Source: WTKG01 sp963735005
GTDB lineage: Bacteria > Actinomycetota > Actinomycetes > Actinomycetales > Demequinaceae
Direction of reading: 5' to 3'
DNA: 64,000 nt
Assembly (NCBI GenBank): GCA_963735005.1
Contig: CAVTJA010000006.1
Location: 124,001-188,000, forward strand
Numbering within the stretch: position 1 is the stretch's first letter; the number at the start of each line of letters is the position of its first letter. The notes under the pieces were generated by a model, which was given only the letters and a program-made list of their open reading frames with translations, did no database searches and had not been told where the DNA came from. Both the position numbers and the translations under genes were made by a program. Below, piece after piece: positions 17,349 through 26,626 of the stretch.

Positions 17349-18449
17349 TTACTGCGTCGCTTCTTCGACCGCCGCCTCGGCTGCGGCGACGACCTCGCGG
17401 ATGTCGTCCACAGGCACGACGTCCTCGGCCGGGATCGTGGCCTCGACGGGAATCTTGACGCCGATACCAAGCGCGTCCTTGATTTTCTGCTCGATCTCGT
17501 CGCGGATCTGCGGGTTGTCCTTGAGGAACTGGCGGGCGTTCTCCTTGCCCTGGCCCAGCTGGTCGCCCTCGTAGGTGTACCAGGCGCCGGACTTCTTCAC
17601 GAAGCCGTGGTCCACTCCGAGGTCGATGATGCCGCCCTCCTTGGAGATGCCCGAGCCATACAGGATGTCGAATTCGGCCTGCTTGAACGGCGGGGCCATC
17701 TTGTTCTTGACGACCTTCACGCGCGTGCGGTTGCCGACCGGATCCGTGCCCTCCTTGAGGGTCTCGATGCGGCGAATGTCCAGGCGAACCGAGGCGTAGA
17801 ACTTGAGTGCCTTGCCACCGGTGGTGGTCTCGGGCGAGCCGAAGAACACGCCGATCTTTTCGCGGAGCTGGTTGATGAAGATCATCGTGGTACCGGACGT
17901 GGCCACGGCGCCGGTGATCTTGCGCAGCGCCTGCGACATGAGCCGAGCCTGCAGGCCCACGTGGCTGTCCCCCATCTCGCCCTCGATCTCGGCCTTGGGC
18001 ACGAGCGCCGCGACCGAGTCGATGACGACGATGTCGACGCCGCCGGAGCGGGTGAGGATGTCGGCGATCTCGAGCGCCTGCTCGCCGGTGTCCGGCTGAG
18101 AGACGATCAGCGCGTCGGTGTCCACGCCAAGCTTGCGTGCGTACTCGGGGTCGAGAGCGTGCTCGGCGTCGATGAACGCCGCCACTCCCCCGGCCGCCTG
18201 CGCGTTCGCGACGGCGTGCAGCGTGAGGGTGGTCTTGCCGCTCGATTCCGGCCCGTAAATCTCGATCACCCGACCGCGGGGCAACCCGCCAATGCCGAGC
18301 GCAACGTCTAGCGCGATCGATCCCGTGGGGATCACCGCGACGGCTTGGCGGTCGTCACCGCCGAGGCGCATGATCGACCCCTTGCCGAACTGCCTGTCGA
18401 TCTGACCAAGCGCCGCCTCGAGCGCCTTCTCGCGATCTGCCGTGGCCAT
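17349..18449 (-). CDS. recA: Recombinase RecA
   Basis: A 366-residue DNA strand-exchange ATPase and coprotease for LexA. Walker A GPESSGKT is at residues 66-73 (Lys72 as in E. coli). The L1/L2 loop sequences and the NQLREKIGVFFG segment are intact. The acidic, Ala-rich C-terminus is typical. No intein is present. It heads the recA-recX unit and is controlled by a perfect SOS box 138 bases upstream of the start. Confidence 0.98.
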   Translation of the reverse strand: MATADREKALEAALGQIDRQFGKGSIMRLGGDDRQAVAVIPTGSIALDVALGIGGLPRGRVIEIYGPESSGKTTLTLHAVANAQAAGGVAAFIDAEHALDPEYARKLGVDTDALIVSQPDTGEQALEIADILTRSGGVDIVVIDSVAALVPKAEIEGEMGDSHVGLQARLMSQALRKITGAVATSGTTMIFINQLREKIGVFFGSPETTTGGKALKFYASVRLDIRRIETLKEGTDPVGNRTRVKVVKNKMAPPFKQAEFDILYGSGISKEGGIIDLGVDHGFVKKSGAWYTYEGDQLGQGKENARQFLKDNPQIRDEIEQKIKDALGIGVKIPVEATIPAEDVVPVDDIREVVAAAEAAVEEATQ

Positions 18450-18586
18450 CTGGTCACTCCGTCCGTTGTGGCATTCCTGCCGGTTGTCTGTGCTGAAGCG
18501 ACGCTATGCCCCGCCTCTGACATTCGGCGTGACCCGGGTGGCTCCGTGGATGGTGCCAATCGCATCGCGCCTCGTGGACACCAGTA

Positions 18587-18602
18587 TCGAACAACTGTTC
18601 GA
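18587..18602. promoter_or_regulatory. SOS (LexA) box of recA
   Basis: TCGAACAACTGTTCGA: both 6-base half-sites match the consensus perfectly. It lies in the 183-base gap upstream of recA. No other gene is visible in that gap. Confidence 0.92.
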
Positions 18603-18632
18603 ATGGGGCAAGCAGGTGCGCCCGGCGTGTCG

Positions 18633-18869
18633 CTACAGAGTTCTCGGCGGAATCAGCCGCTCACGGTCGCCGCCGTCGCGGCGCTCGTGCGGCACGTCCA
18701 TCGCATCGCACAGCGCATGCCAGACGTCCCGCGGCGGCACCCCGGCCTCAAGGGCCTGCGCCGCCGTGCGGTCGCCGACGTCGGCCATCACCAAGTCCTT
18801 CGCGAGGGTGCGCGCATACGCGGCGCCGAACACGTCGTCGGCAAGCGCCCAGAACTGGCTGAGGCGCAC
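18633..18869 (-). CDS. DUF3046 domain-containing protein
   Basis: A 78-residue actinobacterial protein of unknown function that usually lies just upstream of recA. The family start is MRL-x-x-FW, matched here by RLSQFWALADDVFG after GTG 18869, and the core DVWHALCDAMDVP is typical. An ATG at 18908 would add 13 residues overlapping the upstream regulator and is less likely. The start lies 7 bases after the stop of the ClgR-like gene, suggesting coupled translation. Confidence 0.82.
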   Translation of the reverse strand: MRLSQFWALADDVFGAAYARTLAKDLVMADVGDRTAAQALEAGVPPRDVWHALCDAMDVPHERRDGGDRERLIPPRTL

Positions 18870-18876
18870 GGGGCTA

Positions 18877-19212
18877 CTAGCGCGTGCCGACCAGACCGGC
18901 CGAGCCACCCTGGCGACGCTGGCCAGCGAGCAGCTCGGGAACGGTGTCGGGGATACGCGGAACGACCTCTGCGGCGGCCTCGGCGAACTCGAAACGCTCG
19001 GAGACGTCGCGCAGCACAGCCGACATGGGCACGTCGAGCGCGTCGCAGATTGACGCGAGCAACTCGGACGATGCTTCCTTCTGACCGCGCTCGACCTCGG
19101 AGAGATAGCCGAGCGACACGCGTGCCCCTGAAGACACGTCTCGAAGCGTCTTGCCCTGGTTCAGGCGCGCGTCGCGGAGAACTTCGCCAATCTCATTTCG
19201 CAGGATAGGCAT
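18877..19212 (-). CDS. ClgR-like XRE-family transcriptional regulator
   Basis: A 111-residue regulator with an N-terminal helix-turn-helix (residues about 10-65, with the conserved RVSLGYLSEVERGQKEAS) and a short acidic then basic tail. This matches ClgR, which activates clp protease and lon genes in actinobacteria and is itself a Clp substrate. Start at ATG 19212 after AAAGGGGG; the in-frame ATG at 19248 lacks a ribosome site. Position between pncC and recA is the conserved one. Its targets are outside this window. Confidence 0.85.
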   Translation of the reverse strand: MPILRNEIGEVLRDARLNQGKTLRDVSSGARVSLGYLSEVERGQKEASSELLASICDALDVPMSAVLRDVSERFEFAEAAAEVVPRIPDTVPELLAGQRRQGGSAGLVGTR

Positions 19213-19265
19213 GCGTCCCCCTTTCGGCCGAATCGGTGTACGTTCCATGACCTTCTCAACGCAGA

Positions 19266-19763
19266 TTACCCCAACCGTGTTCCCGGCAGGTTACGTGAGT
19301 CGAGAACTTCACACAGAGCGGAAATCGCGGCGGCGGCCGCCCGCGACCTCACGAGCTCGCGGTCGCCGTCAAAAACGTGCCTGTGCGTGACGCTTGCCCA
19401 CGGGCTGACGGCGGCGATCACGACCGTCCCCGCGCGCACCCCGCCGTGGGGGCCGGGCCCCGCCACGCCGGTCGTGGCAACCGCTGCGTCCGCCCCGAGC
19501 GCAGCGATCGCGCCGGCCGCCATCGCCTCGGCGACGGCCTCGCTCACGACTCCCTCGCGCGCGACGAGATCCGGCGATACGCCGAGCACCTTGGCCTTGA
19601 CATCGACGTCGTACGCCACCACCGAGCCGCGAAAGGTGGCCGATGCGCCGGGCACGTCGGTGAGTCGGGCGGCGACGAGCCCGCCCGTGATGGATTCCGC
19701 GGTGGCGATGGTAACGCCCGCCGCGACCCCAGCCTTGATGGCCGACGAGGCGTCAGTGGGCAC
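19266..19763 (-). CDS. pncC: CinA C-terminal domain protein, nicotinamide-nucleotide amidase type
   Basis: A 165-residue stand-alone CinA C-terminal domain. The family motifs TAESITGGLVAARLTDVPGAS and ATTGVAGPGP are intact. Characterised members deamidate nicotinamide mononucleotide in NAD salvage. The start overlaps the end of pgsA by 11 bases, so the two are co-translated, as in many actinobacteria. Confidence 0.9.
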   Translation of the reverse strand: MPTDASSAIKAGVAAGVTIATAESITGGLVAARLTDVPGASATFRGSVVAYDVDVKAKVLGVSPDLVAREGVVSEAVAEAMAAGAIAALGADAAVATTGVAGPGPHGGVRAGTVVIAAVSPWASVTHRHVFDGDRELVRSRAAAAAISALCEVLDSRNLPGTRLG

Positions 19764-20322
19764 CGTCAGTCACCGGCTCGGTACTTGAGTTGGCGTCCGC
19801 AATCTTGCGTCCGGCGCGCACACCAGATACGAGCGCAACGGCCACCGCGGCGAGCAGCAACCACCAGGCCGTCGCCGTCAGCCAGGGGGGCGCGTGCGGC
19901 ACCAGGTAAAACGTGATCGCGGCCACCTGAAGCGCCGTCTTGAGCTTGCCACCCCTGCCCGCGGCGATCACGGCCCGCCTGGCCACGACAAGCCTGCCGA
20001 GAGTGACCCACAGCTCGCGAACCGCAAGCAGCGCCACTGGCCACCACGCGAGGTCGTCGACGGCGATCAGTAGCGCGAGCGTACCGAGCACGAGCGCCTT
20101 GTCGGCGATCGGATCAGCAAGCTTGCCGAAAGCGGTCACGACCTGCCAGCGACGCGCGAGGTAGCCGTCGAGGAAATCGGTAGCCGACGCTGCGAGAAAG
20201 ACGAAGAGAGCCCACCACCGCAGCGGCCCGTCCGCACCATGGTCAGCCCACATCAAAGCGGCCAGCGCGGGAACCGCAATCAGGCGCGCGGCCGTGAGAA
20301 TGTTGGGGACGAGCGAAGTCAC
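19753..20322 (-). CDS. pgsA: CDP-diacylglycerol--glycerol-3-phosphate 3-phosphatidyltransferase
   Basis: A 189-residue integral membrane enzyme of phosphatidylglycerol synthesis. The CDP-alcohol phosphotransferase signature D-G-x2-A-R-x8-G-x3-D-x3-D is complete (DGYLAR then GKLADPIADK). Several hydrophobic segments are present. It is the first gene of the pgsA-pncC-clgR-DUF3046 unit and faces the CapA-like gene on the plus strand. Confidence 0.93.
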   Translation of the reverse strand: MTSLVPNILTAARLIAVPALAALMWADHGADGPLRWWALFVFLAASATDFLDGYLARRWQVVTAFGKLADPIADKALVLGTLALLIAVDDLAWWPVALLAVRELWVTLGRLVVARRAVIAAGRGGKLKTALQVAAITFYLVPHAPPWLTATAWWLLLAAVAVALVSGVRAGRKIADANSSTEPVTDGAH

Positions 20323-20379
20323 GCTCTCACCCTAGTTGGCGTCGTGCTACCCAGCCGCCGCGAGGATAGGATTTGCGCC

Positions 20380-21717
20380 ATGCGCACGCACACGAAGGAC
20401 ACCCCATCACGTCTCCACGCGAGGACGTGGTCTCGGCGCGCCAAGACTGGCGTGGCGATCGCAGTGGCGCTCGTGGCGTTCACAGCGGGCGCTGGCGGTG
20501 CGACGTTGCTCAAGCAGGCGGTGCCCGGCGGCGCCTACCAGAAGAACACCGACGAGGTGGAACGGTCGCGGCCGCAGCCGTCGTACCCCACGTTCGACCT
20601 GCCCGAACCTGGCCCAGTCGACTTCACGTTCGTAGCGGCCGGCGACGTGCTGCCGCACGCGGGCGTCGTGCGCTCCGCGACCAAGAATGGCAAATACGAT
20701 TTCTCACCGCTGTTCAAGCCCATCGCACCGTATATTCAGGGCGCCGACCTCGGCATCTGCCACATGGAGGTGCCCGTCACTCCTAATGGCGTGTTGTCAG
20801 GCTTCCCGCGCTTCGCGGCCCCCGCGGCCCTGGTGCGCGACCTCGGCGAAAGCGGCTGGGACGGCTGCACCACGGCTTCGAACCACAGCGTCGACAAAGG
20901 TTGGGACGGCCTCGTGACGACGCTCAACACCTTCGACGCTCAGCGCATGGGCCACAGCGGCACGGCGCGGACGCTCGGCGAGTCAAAGAACGCGCAGATC
21001 TACAACATCAAGAAGGGCTCGCGCGTGATCCAGGTCGCGAGCCTGTCGTGGACGTTCGGCACGAACGGGCTCCCGCGGCCGTCCGGCAAGTCCTGGTCCG
21101 TCAACGTCTTCACCCGCGGGCACGCTGAGATGGACGGGTTGATCAAACAGGCGAAGCGGGCGCGCGCGGAAGGCGCGGACGTCGTTATCGCCTCGATCCA
21201 CTGCTGCGTCGAGTACGTGACCACCGAGACCTCCGACCAAGACCGCATCGCCAAGGAGCTCGCAGATTCCGGAGTCGTGGACCTCGTGGTGGGTCACCAC
21301 GCGCACGTGCCCCAGCCCATTAAGAAGCTCAAGGGCGGGCCGAACGGCGCTGGAATGTGGGTCGCGTACGGCCTCGGCAACTTCGTCTCGAACCAGAACC
21401 CCGAGTGTTGTTCCATCAACGCGGTCTCTGGACTATTACTCACCGTCACGTTCCATGTGGCGTTAGACGATACGGTGACGGCCGACGCCGAGTGGACTGC
21501 GATCACGGTTGATAGAAACGACGGCCATAAGATCTACGCCCTCAGAGACATCCTCAAGAAGGGCACGCCAGGCATGTCGTCGTCCGAGGCCAAGGCCAGA
21601 TACGCGCGCGTCAAGGCGATCGTGGGCAAGGCGGCGAAGGAACGCACCGAGCCGCCAAGCAAGCTCGCGGACTACACGTACTTCCAGCCGCGCAAGCCGT
21701 GGGCCGGCAAGAACTAG
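20380..21717 (+). CDS. CapA-family protein (metallophosphatase fold)
   Basis: A 445-residue protein with a hydrophobic N-terminal segment (about residues 23-45) after basic residues, then a PGA_cap/CapA domain. The metal-binding blocks are visible: AAGDVLPH, CHMEVPVT, TASNHSVDKG, IASIHCCVEY and VVGHHAHVPQP. CapA proteins are linked to poly-gamma-glutamate capsule formation, but isolated actinobacterial copies without capBC are of unknown role, as here. Start ATG 20380 after GAGGATAGG; an upstream ATG at 20239 lies inside pgsA and is rejected. Its stop abuts the stop of the convergent GGDEF-EAL gene with no gap. Confidence 0.85.
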   Translation: MRTHTKDTPSRLHARTWSRRAKTGVAIAVALVAFTAGAGGATLLKQAVPGGAYQKNTDEVERSRPQPSYPTFDLPEPGPVDFTFVAAGDVLPHAGVVRSATKNGKYDFSPLFKPIAPYIQGADLGICHMEVPVTPNGVLSGFPRFAAPAALVRDLGESGWDGCTTASNHSVDKGWDGLVTTLNTFDAQRMGHSGTARTLGESKNAQIYNIKKGSRVIQVASLSWTFGTNGLPRPSGKSWSVNVFTRGHAEMDGLIKQAKRARAEGADVVIASIHCCVEYVTTETSDQDRIAKELADSGVVDLVVGHHAHVPQPIKKLKGGPNGAGMWVAYGLGNFVSNQNPECCSINAVSGLLLTVTFHVALDDTVTADAEWTAITVDRNDGHKIYALRDILKKGTPGMSSSEAKARYARVKAIVGKAAKERTEPPSKLADYTYFQPRKPWAGKN

Positions 21718-23979
21718 TTACGACGCGAGCAACTCGTCGTCGTTCGTGGGGCGCGGGTCGATAAGGCTCTCCGAGTACTCGACGTTGCCGTCGAGCGCCG
21801 CCGCGGCAGGCTGGGCGACGCCGAACAGCCAGCCCTGGCCGTAGCGCCACCCGCACGAGCGTAGGAACTCTGCCTGCGACTCCGTCTCGATGCCTTCTGC
21901 GATCGTGGCAAGCCCCAGCTCGCGCGCGAGCGCGCCAAGCGCCCGCGACACGCGCGCGCCCGCCGGGTCCTCGGGGATGCCCGCAGTGAACGACATGTCG
22001 AGCTTCACGCCAGACACAGGCAGGTCGCGCAGGTACGACAGCGGAGAGACGCCCGTGCCGAAGTCGTCAAGGAGGATGGGCACGCCGGCGTTGCGCAGCT
22101 CGGTGAGCTCGTGTCGGATGCGGGTGTTGGGGCTCACAAGGGAGGCCTCGGTGAGCTCGATGACGATGCGTTGCGGGGACAGGTGATGGCGCGCGATGGC
22201 GGTCAGCACACGATCCGCGAACTCCGAGTCGCCGAGCTGATCGGCGCCGACGTTGAGCGACACCCACGTCTGCGAGTTCGGCGCGGCGCCCAGGAATCCC
22301 GCAACCTGGTCAACGAGCATCGAGCCAAGCTGCACCGACAGCGCGCGGTCGTCGAGCAGCGGCAGGAACGCGCCGGGCAGCAGCAGGCCGCGGGTGGGGT
22401 GCTGCCACCGCACCAGGGCCTCGTACCCGACGACGGTGCGGTCGGACAACTCGAGGATCGGCTGGTAGTGGAGCACGAGGTCCCCGGCGGCGATTGCCTC
22501 GCGAAGCTCGCGGGCGAGGGTGGAGGTGTTGTCGCCCTCGGTGCGCATGGACGGCGTGTACACCTCTGTGCGGCTCTTCCCGCCGAGCTTGGCACGGTAC
22601 ATGGCGGCGTCCGCGGCGGTGAGCAAACTGGTCGCGCCGTCGGTCACCACGTCCGGCTCCGCCATCGCGATGCCCACCGACGCGCGCAGGTTGATCTGGT
22701 GTCGCTTCACCTGCAGCGGGCGGCGCAGGCCCTCGTGGATGGCTGCGGCAATTTCGAACACCGCCTTGGCGCCCTCCGGATCCTGGACGACGATCACGAA
22801 TTCGTCGCCGCCGACGCGGGCCACCGTGCCCCTGCCGCCCGCGGCCTGCCGCAAGACCGTGGCGACGTGGATGAGCGCCGTGTCGCCCGTGGCGTGGCCA
22901 AAGCGGTCGTTGAGGCCCTTGAACCCGTCGAGGTCGCACGCGATGACGCCCACGCCGTTCTCGAGTTCGGGCTTGTCGAGCACGTTCTGCAGGACTTCCT
23001 GCATGAGGTTGCGGTTCGCGAGCCCGGTCAGTGGGTCGTGCATGGCGCGGTGGGCCATCAGCTCGGAGTGCATGCGGTCGTCGGTGGAGTCGCGAAGCTG
23101 CGCCACGTAATGATCCGGGGCGCCGCCGGTGTACCTTACGAGGCCCACGTCGAGCACGGCCCACACCACGTTGCCGTCGGACTTTACGAACCGCTTCTCG
23201 AGCGAGAAGTGCGCCTGGTGGCCGTCGTAGAGGCGCTGCAGTTGGTCGCGCTCCGCGCCCACGTCCTGAGGGTGCGACAGCGCTGAGAACGGCGTCCCGC
23301 GCAGCGCGGACACGGTGGAGCCCATCATCTCGGCGAAGGCGCGGTTCACCTCCATCAGGCGCCACTCGAGGTCCACGAGCGCCATGCCGACGGGTGCGTT
23401 CTCCATGGCCTTACGGAACTGTGCGTCGGAGCGGTCCACGACGTCGTTCGCGGCCACGACTCCCGAGGCATCGACGATGGTTGCGACCGTGACGGGGCCG
23501 CCGTTGTAGGCGTCGTCGACGACCTTGGTCATCACGCGCACCCAACGGACGTCCTCCTGCCCGCGCCGGCCGGGCACGCCGATCACCCACGGCTCGTCCG
23601 GCTGGCTGTTCCGCGCGGCGAACACCGCCTGCAGGTTCACAGAGTGCATCGACTCGTCGATCGCGCGTACGGGGATTCGCGCCACCGCGCGGCCCGTGAC
23701 CTCGAACTTGTCGACCCCTAGAACGTGGGCGGCGGCGTCGGACATCATCAGGATTTCGCCAGCCGGGGAGGTGATCACGACCCCATCGCGCGCGGAGGTC
23801 ATCACCGCGTCGAACTGCGCGCGCAACTCGCGCTGTGCCGCCAGCGCCGCGTCCCGAGCGGCGCGCGTCTTCCCGGCCCGCCAAAAGGAGACGAGCGAGA
23901 TGATCGAGACGACAAGAAGCAGGGCGGACGCGGCCAGCGCAAAAACCGGCTGTTGAACGAACTCTAGGAGTCCTTCCAC
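21718..23979 (-). CDS. PAS-GGDEF-EAL cyclic-di-GMP signalling protein
   Basis: A 753-residue protein with one N-terminal transmembrane segment (about 10-32), two PAS-like sensor regions (45-170 and 190-310), a GGDEF domain with an intact GGDEF motif (ARVGGDEF) and an EAL domain with YEALVRW and DDFGTG catalytic segments. Both domains look able to act, so it may both make and break cyclic-di-GMP. I see no RxxD inhibitory site just before GGDEF. Start is GTG 23979, overlapping the 3' end of ftsK by 16 bases. Confidence 0.9.
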   Translation of the reverse strand: MEGLLEFVQQPVFALAASALLLVVSIISLVSFWRAGKTRAARDAALAAQRELRAQFDAVMTSARDGVVITSPAGEILMMSDAAAHVLGVDKFEVTGRAVARIPVRAIDESMHSVNLQAVFAARNSQPDEPWVIGVPGRRGQEDVRWVRVMTKVVDDAYNGGPVTVATIVDASGVVAANDVVDRSDAQFRKAMENAPVGMALVDLEWRLMEVNRAFAEMMGSTVSALRGTPFSALSHPQDVGAERDQLQRLYDGHQAHFSLEKRFVKSDGNVVWAVLDVGLVRYTGGAPDHYVAQLRDSTDDRMHSELMAHRAMHDPLTGLANRNLMQEVLQNVLDKPELENGVGVIACDLDGFKGLNDRFGHATGDTALIHVATVLRQAAGGRGTVARVGGDEFVIVVQDPEGAKAVFEIAAAIHEGLRRPLQVKRHQINLRASVGIAMAEPDVVTDGATSLLTAADAAMYRAKLGGKSRTEVYTPSMRTEGDNTSTLARELREAIAAGDLVLHYQPILELSDRTVVGYEALVRWQHPTRGLLLPGAFLPLLDDRALSVQLGSMLVDQVAGFLGAAPNSQTWVSLNVGADQLGDSEFADRVLTAIARHHLSPQRIVIELTEASLVSPNTRIRHELTELRNAGVPILLDDFGTGVSPLSYLRDLPVSGVKLDMSFTAGIPEDPAGARVSRALGALARELGLATIAEGIETESQAEFLRSCGWRYGQGWLFGVAQPAAAALDGNVEYSESLIDPRPTNDDELLAS

Positions 23980-26561
23980 GCGTCGCCTCCGCCTTCTGTG
24001 GGCGAGTCTCCGGTGCCAGACGTGGAGACCTCTCCCCTCAGAATAGCGAGGGTTCCGGCAAGTTGTTCGGGTGTGACAAGAACCTCACGGGCCTTCGAGC
24101 CCTGCTGGAGCCCCACGATCTCGCGCGATTCGAGCAGGTCCATGAGCCTGCCAGCCTTCGCGAACCCCACGCGCAGCTTGCGCTGAAGCATGGAAGTGGA
24201 GCCCAGCTGCGTGGTGATGACAAGTTCGGCCGCGGCGAGCAGCTCCTCGAGATCCCCGCCAATGTCCTCGGCCACCGCCGATTTCTGGGCCCCCGCCGTG
24301 ACGTCGTCGCGGTAGGTCGGGTCGGCTTGCGCCTTGACGTGCTCCACGGCCGCATGGACCTCGGTCTCGGACACCCACGAGCCCTGGATGCGCACGGGCT
24401 TCGACTCCCCCATCGGCAGGAACAGGGCGTCGCCCTGTCCCACGAGCTTCTCGGCACCGGGCTGATCAAGGACGACGCGCGAGTCCGCGAGGCTCGAGGT
24501 GGCGAACGCGAGGCGGCTTGGCACGTTGGCCTTGATGGTTCCCGTGATGATGTCAACGGACGGGCGCTGGGTGGCGAGAACCAGGTGGATTCCCGCGGCG
24601 CGCGCCAGCTGCGTGATGCGCTGGACGGACTCGTCGACGTCGCGCGGCGCGACCATCATGAGGTCCGCGAGCTCGTCCACGATCACGAGCAGATAGGGAT
24701 ACGTCGTCACCTTGCGCTCGGAGCCAGGGAGCGGCTTCACCTGGCCCATGCGGACTGCCTTGTTGAAGTCGTCGATGTGCTTGTATCCGAACCGCGCAAG
24801 GTCGTCGTAGCGCATGTCCATCTCTTTGACGACCCACTGCAGGGCCTGAGCGGCCTTCTTGGGGTCGGTGATGATGGGCGAGATGAGGTGAGGGATGCCC
24901 TCGTAGATGCTGAGCTCGACCCGCTTGGGGTCCACGAGGACCATGCGCACTTCTTGCGGGGTGGCGCGCATCAGGATCGACACGATCATGGTGTTGATGA
25001 ACGAGGACTTTCCGGCGCCCGTCGCGCCCGCGACCAGCAGGTGGGGCATCTTCGCCAAGTTGGCCATCACGTAGCCGCCCTCGACGTCCTTGCCGATGCC
25101 GACGCCCATCGGGTGGTCCATCTTCTGTGCGGCGGCGCTACGCAACACGTCTCCCAGCTGGACGGTCTCGCGGTCCACATTCGGGATCTCGATGCCGATC
25201 GCGCTCTTGCCCGGGATCGGGCTGAGGATGCGAATGTCCGGGCTCGCGACGGCGTAGGCGATGTTGTTCGTCAACTGGGTGATCTTCTCGACCTTGACGC
25301 CGCGCTCGAGCTCGATCTCGTAGCGGGTCACCGTGGGGCCGCGCGTGAAACCGACCACCTCGGCGTTGACGCCGAACTCCTCGAGGACGCCCTGCAGTGC
25401 CACCACGACGCGGTCGTTGGACTGGGAGCGCTTGCGCGACGGCGCGCCCTTCGCGAGCGCCTCGAGCGACGGCAGGACGTACGAGTCGAAGTTTTCGAGC
25501 TCACCCTGTTCGCCCTTGGGGACCAGGCTGGTGCGGACGGGAGGCTTGGGGGCGCCGTCGCCTGCCGGCATCTGGGTGGTCGGCTCGACCTCCGCGCCGG
25601 ATCCCGCGGAATACGGCGACACGGGCGCGCCCGCCGGGGCCGGCACCTCCTCGGTGTCGGCAGCATGCTCTGACTCTCCGCGGACGATGCCGTCGATGCC
25701 ACCACGAACCGCGGCCTTGGCGAATGCCTCGTCGGCCTCGAAGCCGGCGGTGCTGTGTGCGGGGCCGCGCTGACGCGTCTTGGGCGCCTTCTCGCCACGC
25801 CGCAACAAGGTGCGATGCTCGGGCAGGTCGAGGCCGTCGTCGTCCCCGTGCTCGCGGCCGAAGAGCTCGCGCAGGCGCGGCCACACCTCGCGGATGGGCG
25901 TGCGGGTCGCGACAAGGACGCCGCCAAGCCCGATGGCGACAAGTAGCACCACCGCGAACGGCCCGGTCAGCAGGTACGACGTTGGGCTGCCCGCAAGGTA
26001 GCCGATGACCCCGCCCGCTCCCTGGACGCCCTCAAGCGACTTTTCGGGCGACGGCGGCCGCTGGTAGATGTGCACCATGCCCGCGATCGCGAACGCGAGC
26101 ATGAAGACGCCGAACGCCATGCCGCTGGTCTCGTTGCCCTCGTCCGGGTGGCGCAGCATTCGCACCGCGAGGAGGACGAGCAGCACGGGCAGGGCGTAAG
26201 CAAGCAGGCCGAAGGTGCCAGCCGCGAGCCAGTGAATGGCGGTGCCCACCAGGCTCTGCGCGCCAAACCATTCGCGCGCCGCGATCACGATCGCGAGGAC
26301 GATCCACAGCAGCGCGGCGAACGACTGCCACACGCTGGGGTCCACGCCGCGGACGCCGTCGCCCATCTTGCGCGCTCCCCCGCCCACGAGGTTCGCCAGG
26401 CCGATCCCAGCGTTACGGATCAGGCGCAGCGGCCAGGGGGCGCGCTTCTTGGCGCGCGAACGCGAGCGGGACGCGGCGGGCCGACTGGCGGGCATGCGTT
26501 TGGTGGTCGCGACGCGACTTGACGTGGTCTTGCGCCTGGGCGCGGGCTTCCTGGTGGCCAT
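23964..26561 (-). CDS. ftsK: DNA translocase FtsK/SpoIIIE
   Basis: An 865-residue septal DNA pump. It has a basic N-terminus, four to five transmembrane segments (about residues 65-205), a variable linker, and the RecA-like motor with Walker A AGATGAGKSSF and Walker B IVDELADLM. The C-terminal gamma winged helix that reads KOPS sites is present (QLGSTSMLQRKLRVGFAKAGRL). I start at ATG 26561 (MATRKP); the in-frame ATG at 26591 adds a non-conserved stretch. Length is typical for actinobacteria. Confidence 0.95.
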   Translation of the reverse strand: MATRKPAPRRKTTSSRVATTKRMPASRPAASRSRSRAKKRAPWPLRLIRNAGIGLANLVGGGARKMGDGVRGVDPSVWQSFAALLWIVLAIVIAAREWFGAQSLVGTAIHWLAAGTFGLLAYALPVLLVLLAVRMLRHPDEGNETSGMAFGVFMLAFAIAGMVHIYQRPPSPEKSLEGVQGAGGVIGYLAGSPTSYLLTGPFAVVLLVAIGLGGVLVATRTPIREVWPRLRELFGREHGDDDGLDLPEHRTLLRRGEKAPKTRQRGPAHSTAGFEADEAFAKAAVRGGIDGIVRGESEHAADTEEVPAPAGAPVSPYSAGSGAEVEPTTQMPAGDGAPKPPVRTSLVPKGEQGELENFDSYVLPSLEALAKGAPSRKRSQSNDRVVVALQGVLEEFGVNAEVVGFTRGPTVTRYEIELERGVKVEKITQLTNNIAYAVASPDIRILSPIPGKSAIGIEIPNVDRETVQLGDVLRSAAAQKMDHPMGVGIGKDVEGGYVMANLAKMPHLLVAGATGAGKSSFINTMIVSILMRATPQEVRMVLVDPKRVELSIYEGIPHLISPIITDPKKAAQALQWVVKEMDMRYDDLARFGYKHIDDFNKAVRMGQVKPLPGSERKVTTYPYLLVIVDELADLMMVAPRDVDESVQRITQLARAAGIHLVLATQRPSVDIITGTIKANVPSRLAFATSSLADSRVVLDQPGAEKLVGQGDALFLPMGESKPVRIQGSWVSETEVHAAVEHVKAQADPTYRDDVTAGAQKSAVAEDIGGDLEELLAAAELVITTQLGSTSMLQRKLRVGFAKAGRLMDLLESREIVGLQQGSKAREVLVTPEQLAGTLAILRGEVSTSGTGDSPTEGGGDAWKDS

Positions 26562-26626
26562 AACGTCGCAACCGTACAACGGCGAACCCACGCTGGCGGC
26601 GAGGCGCTACGGGGCGAGCCCGACCG

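Noticed and set aside
24063..25673. A 536-codon plus-strand frame opposite ftsK
   Set aside because: Shadow of the FtsK motor domain; product has His/Asp/Arg runs and no motif.
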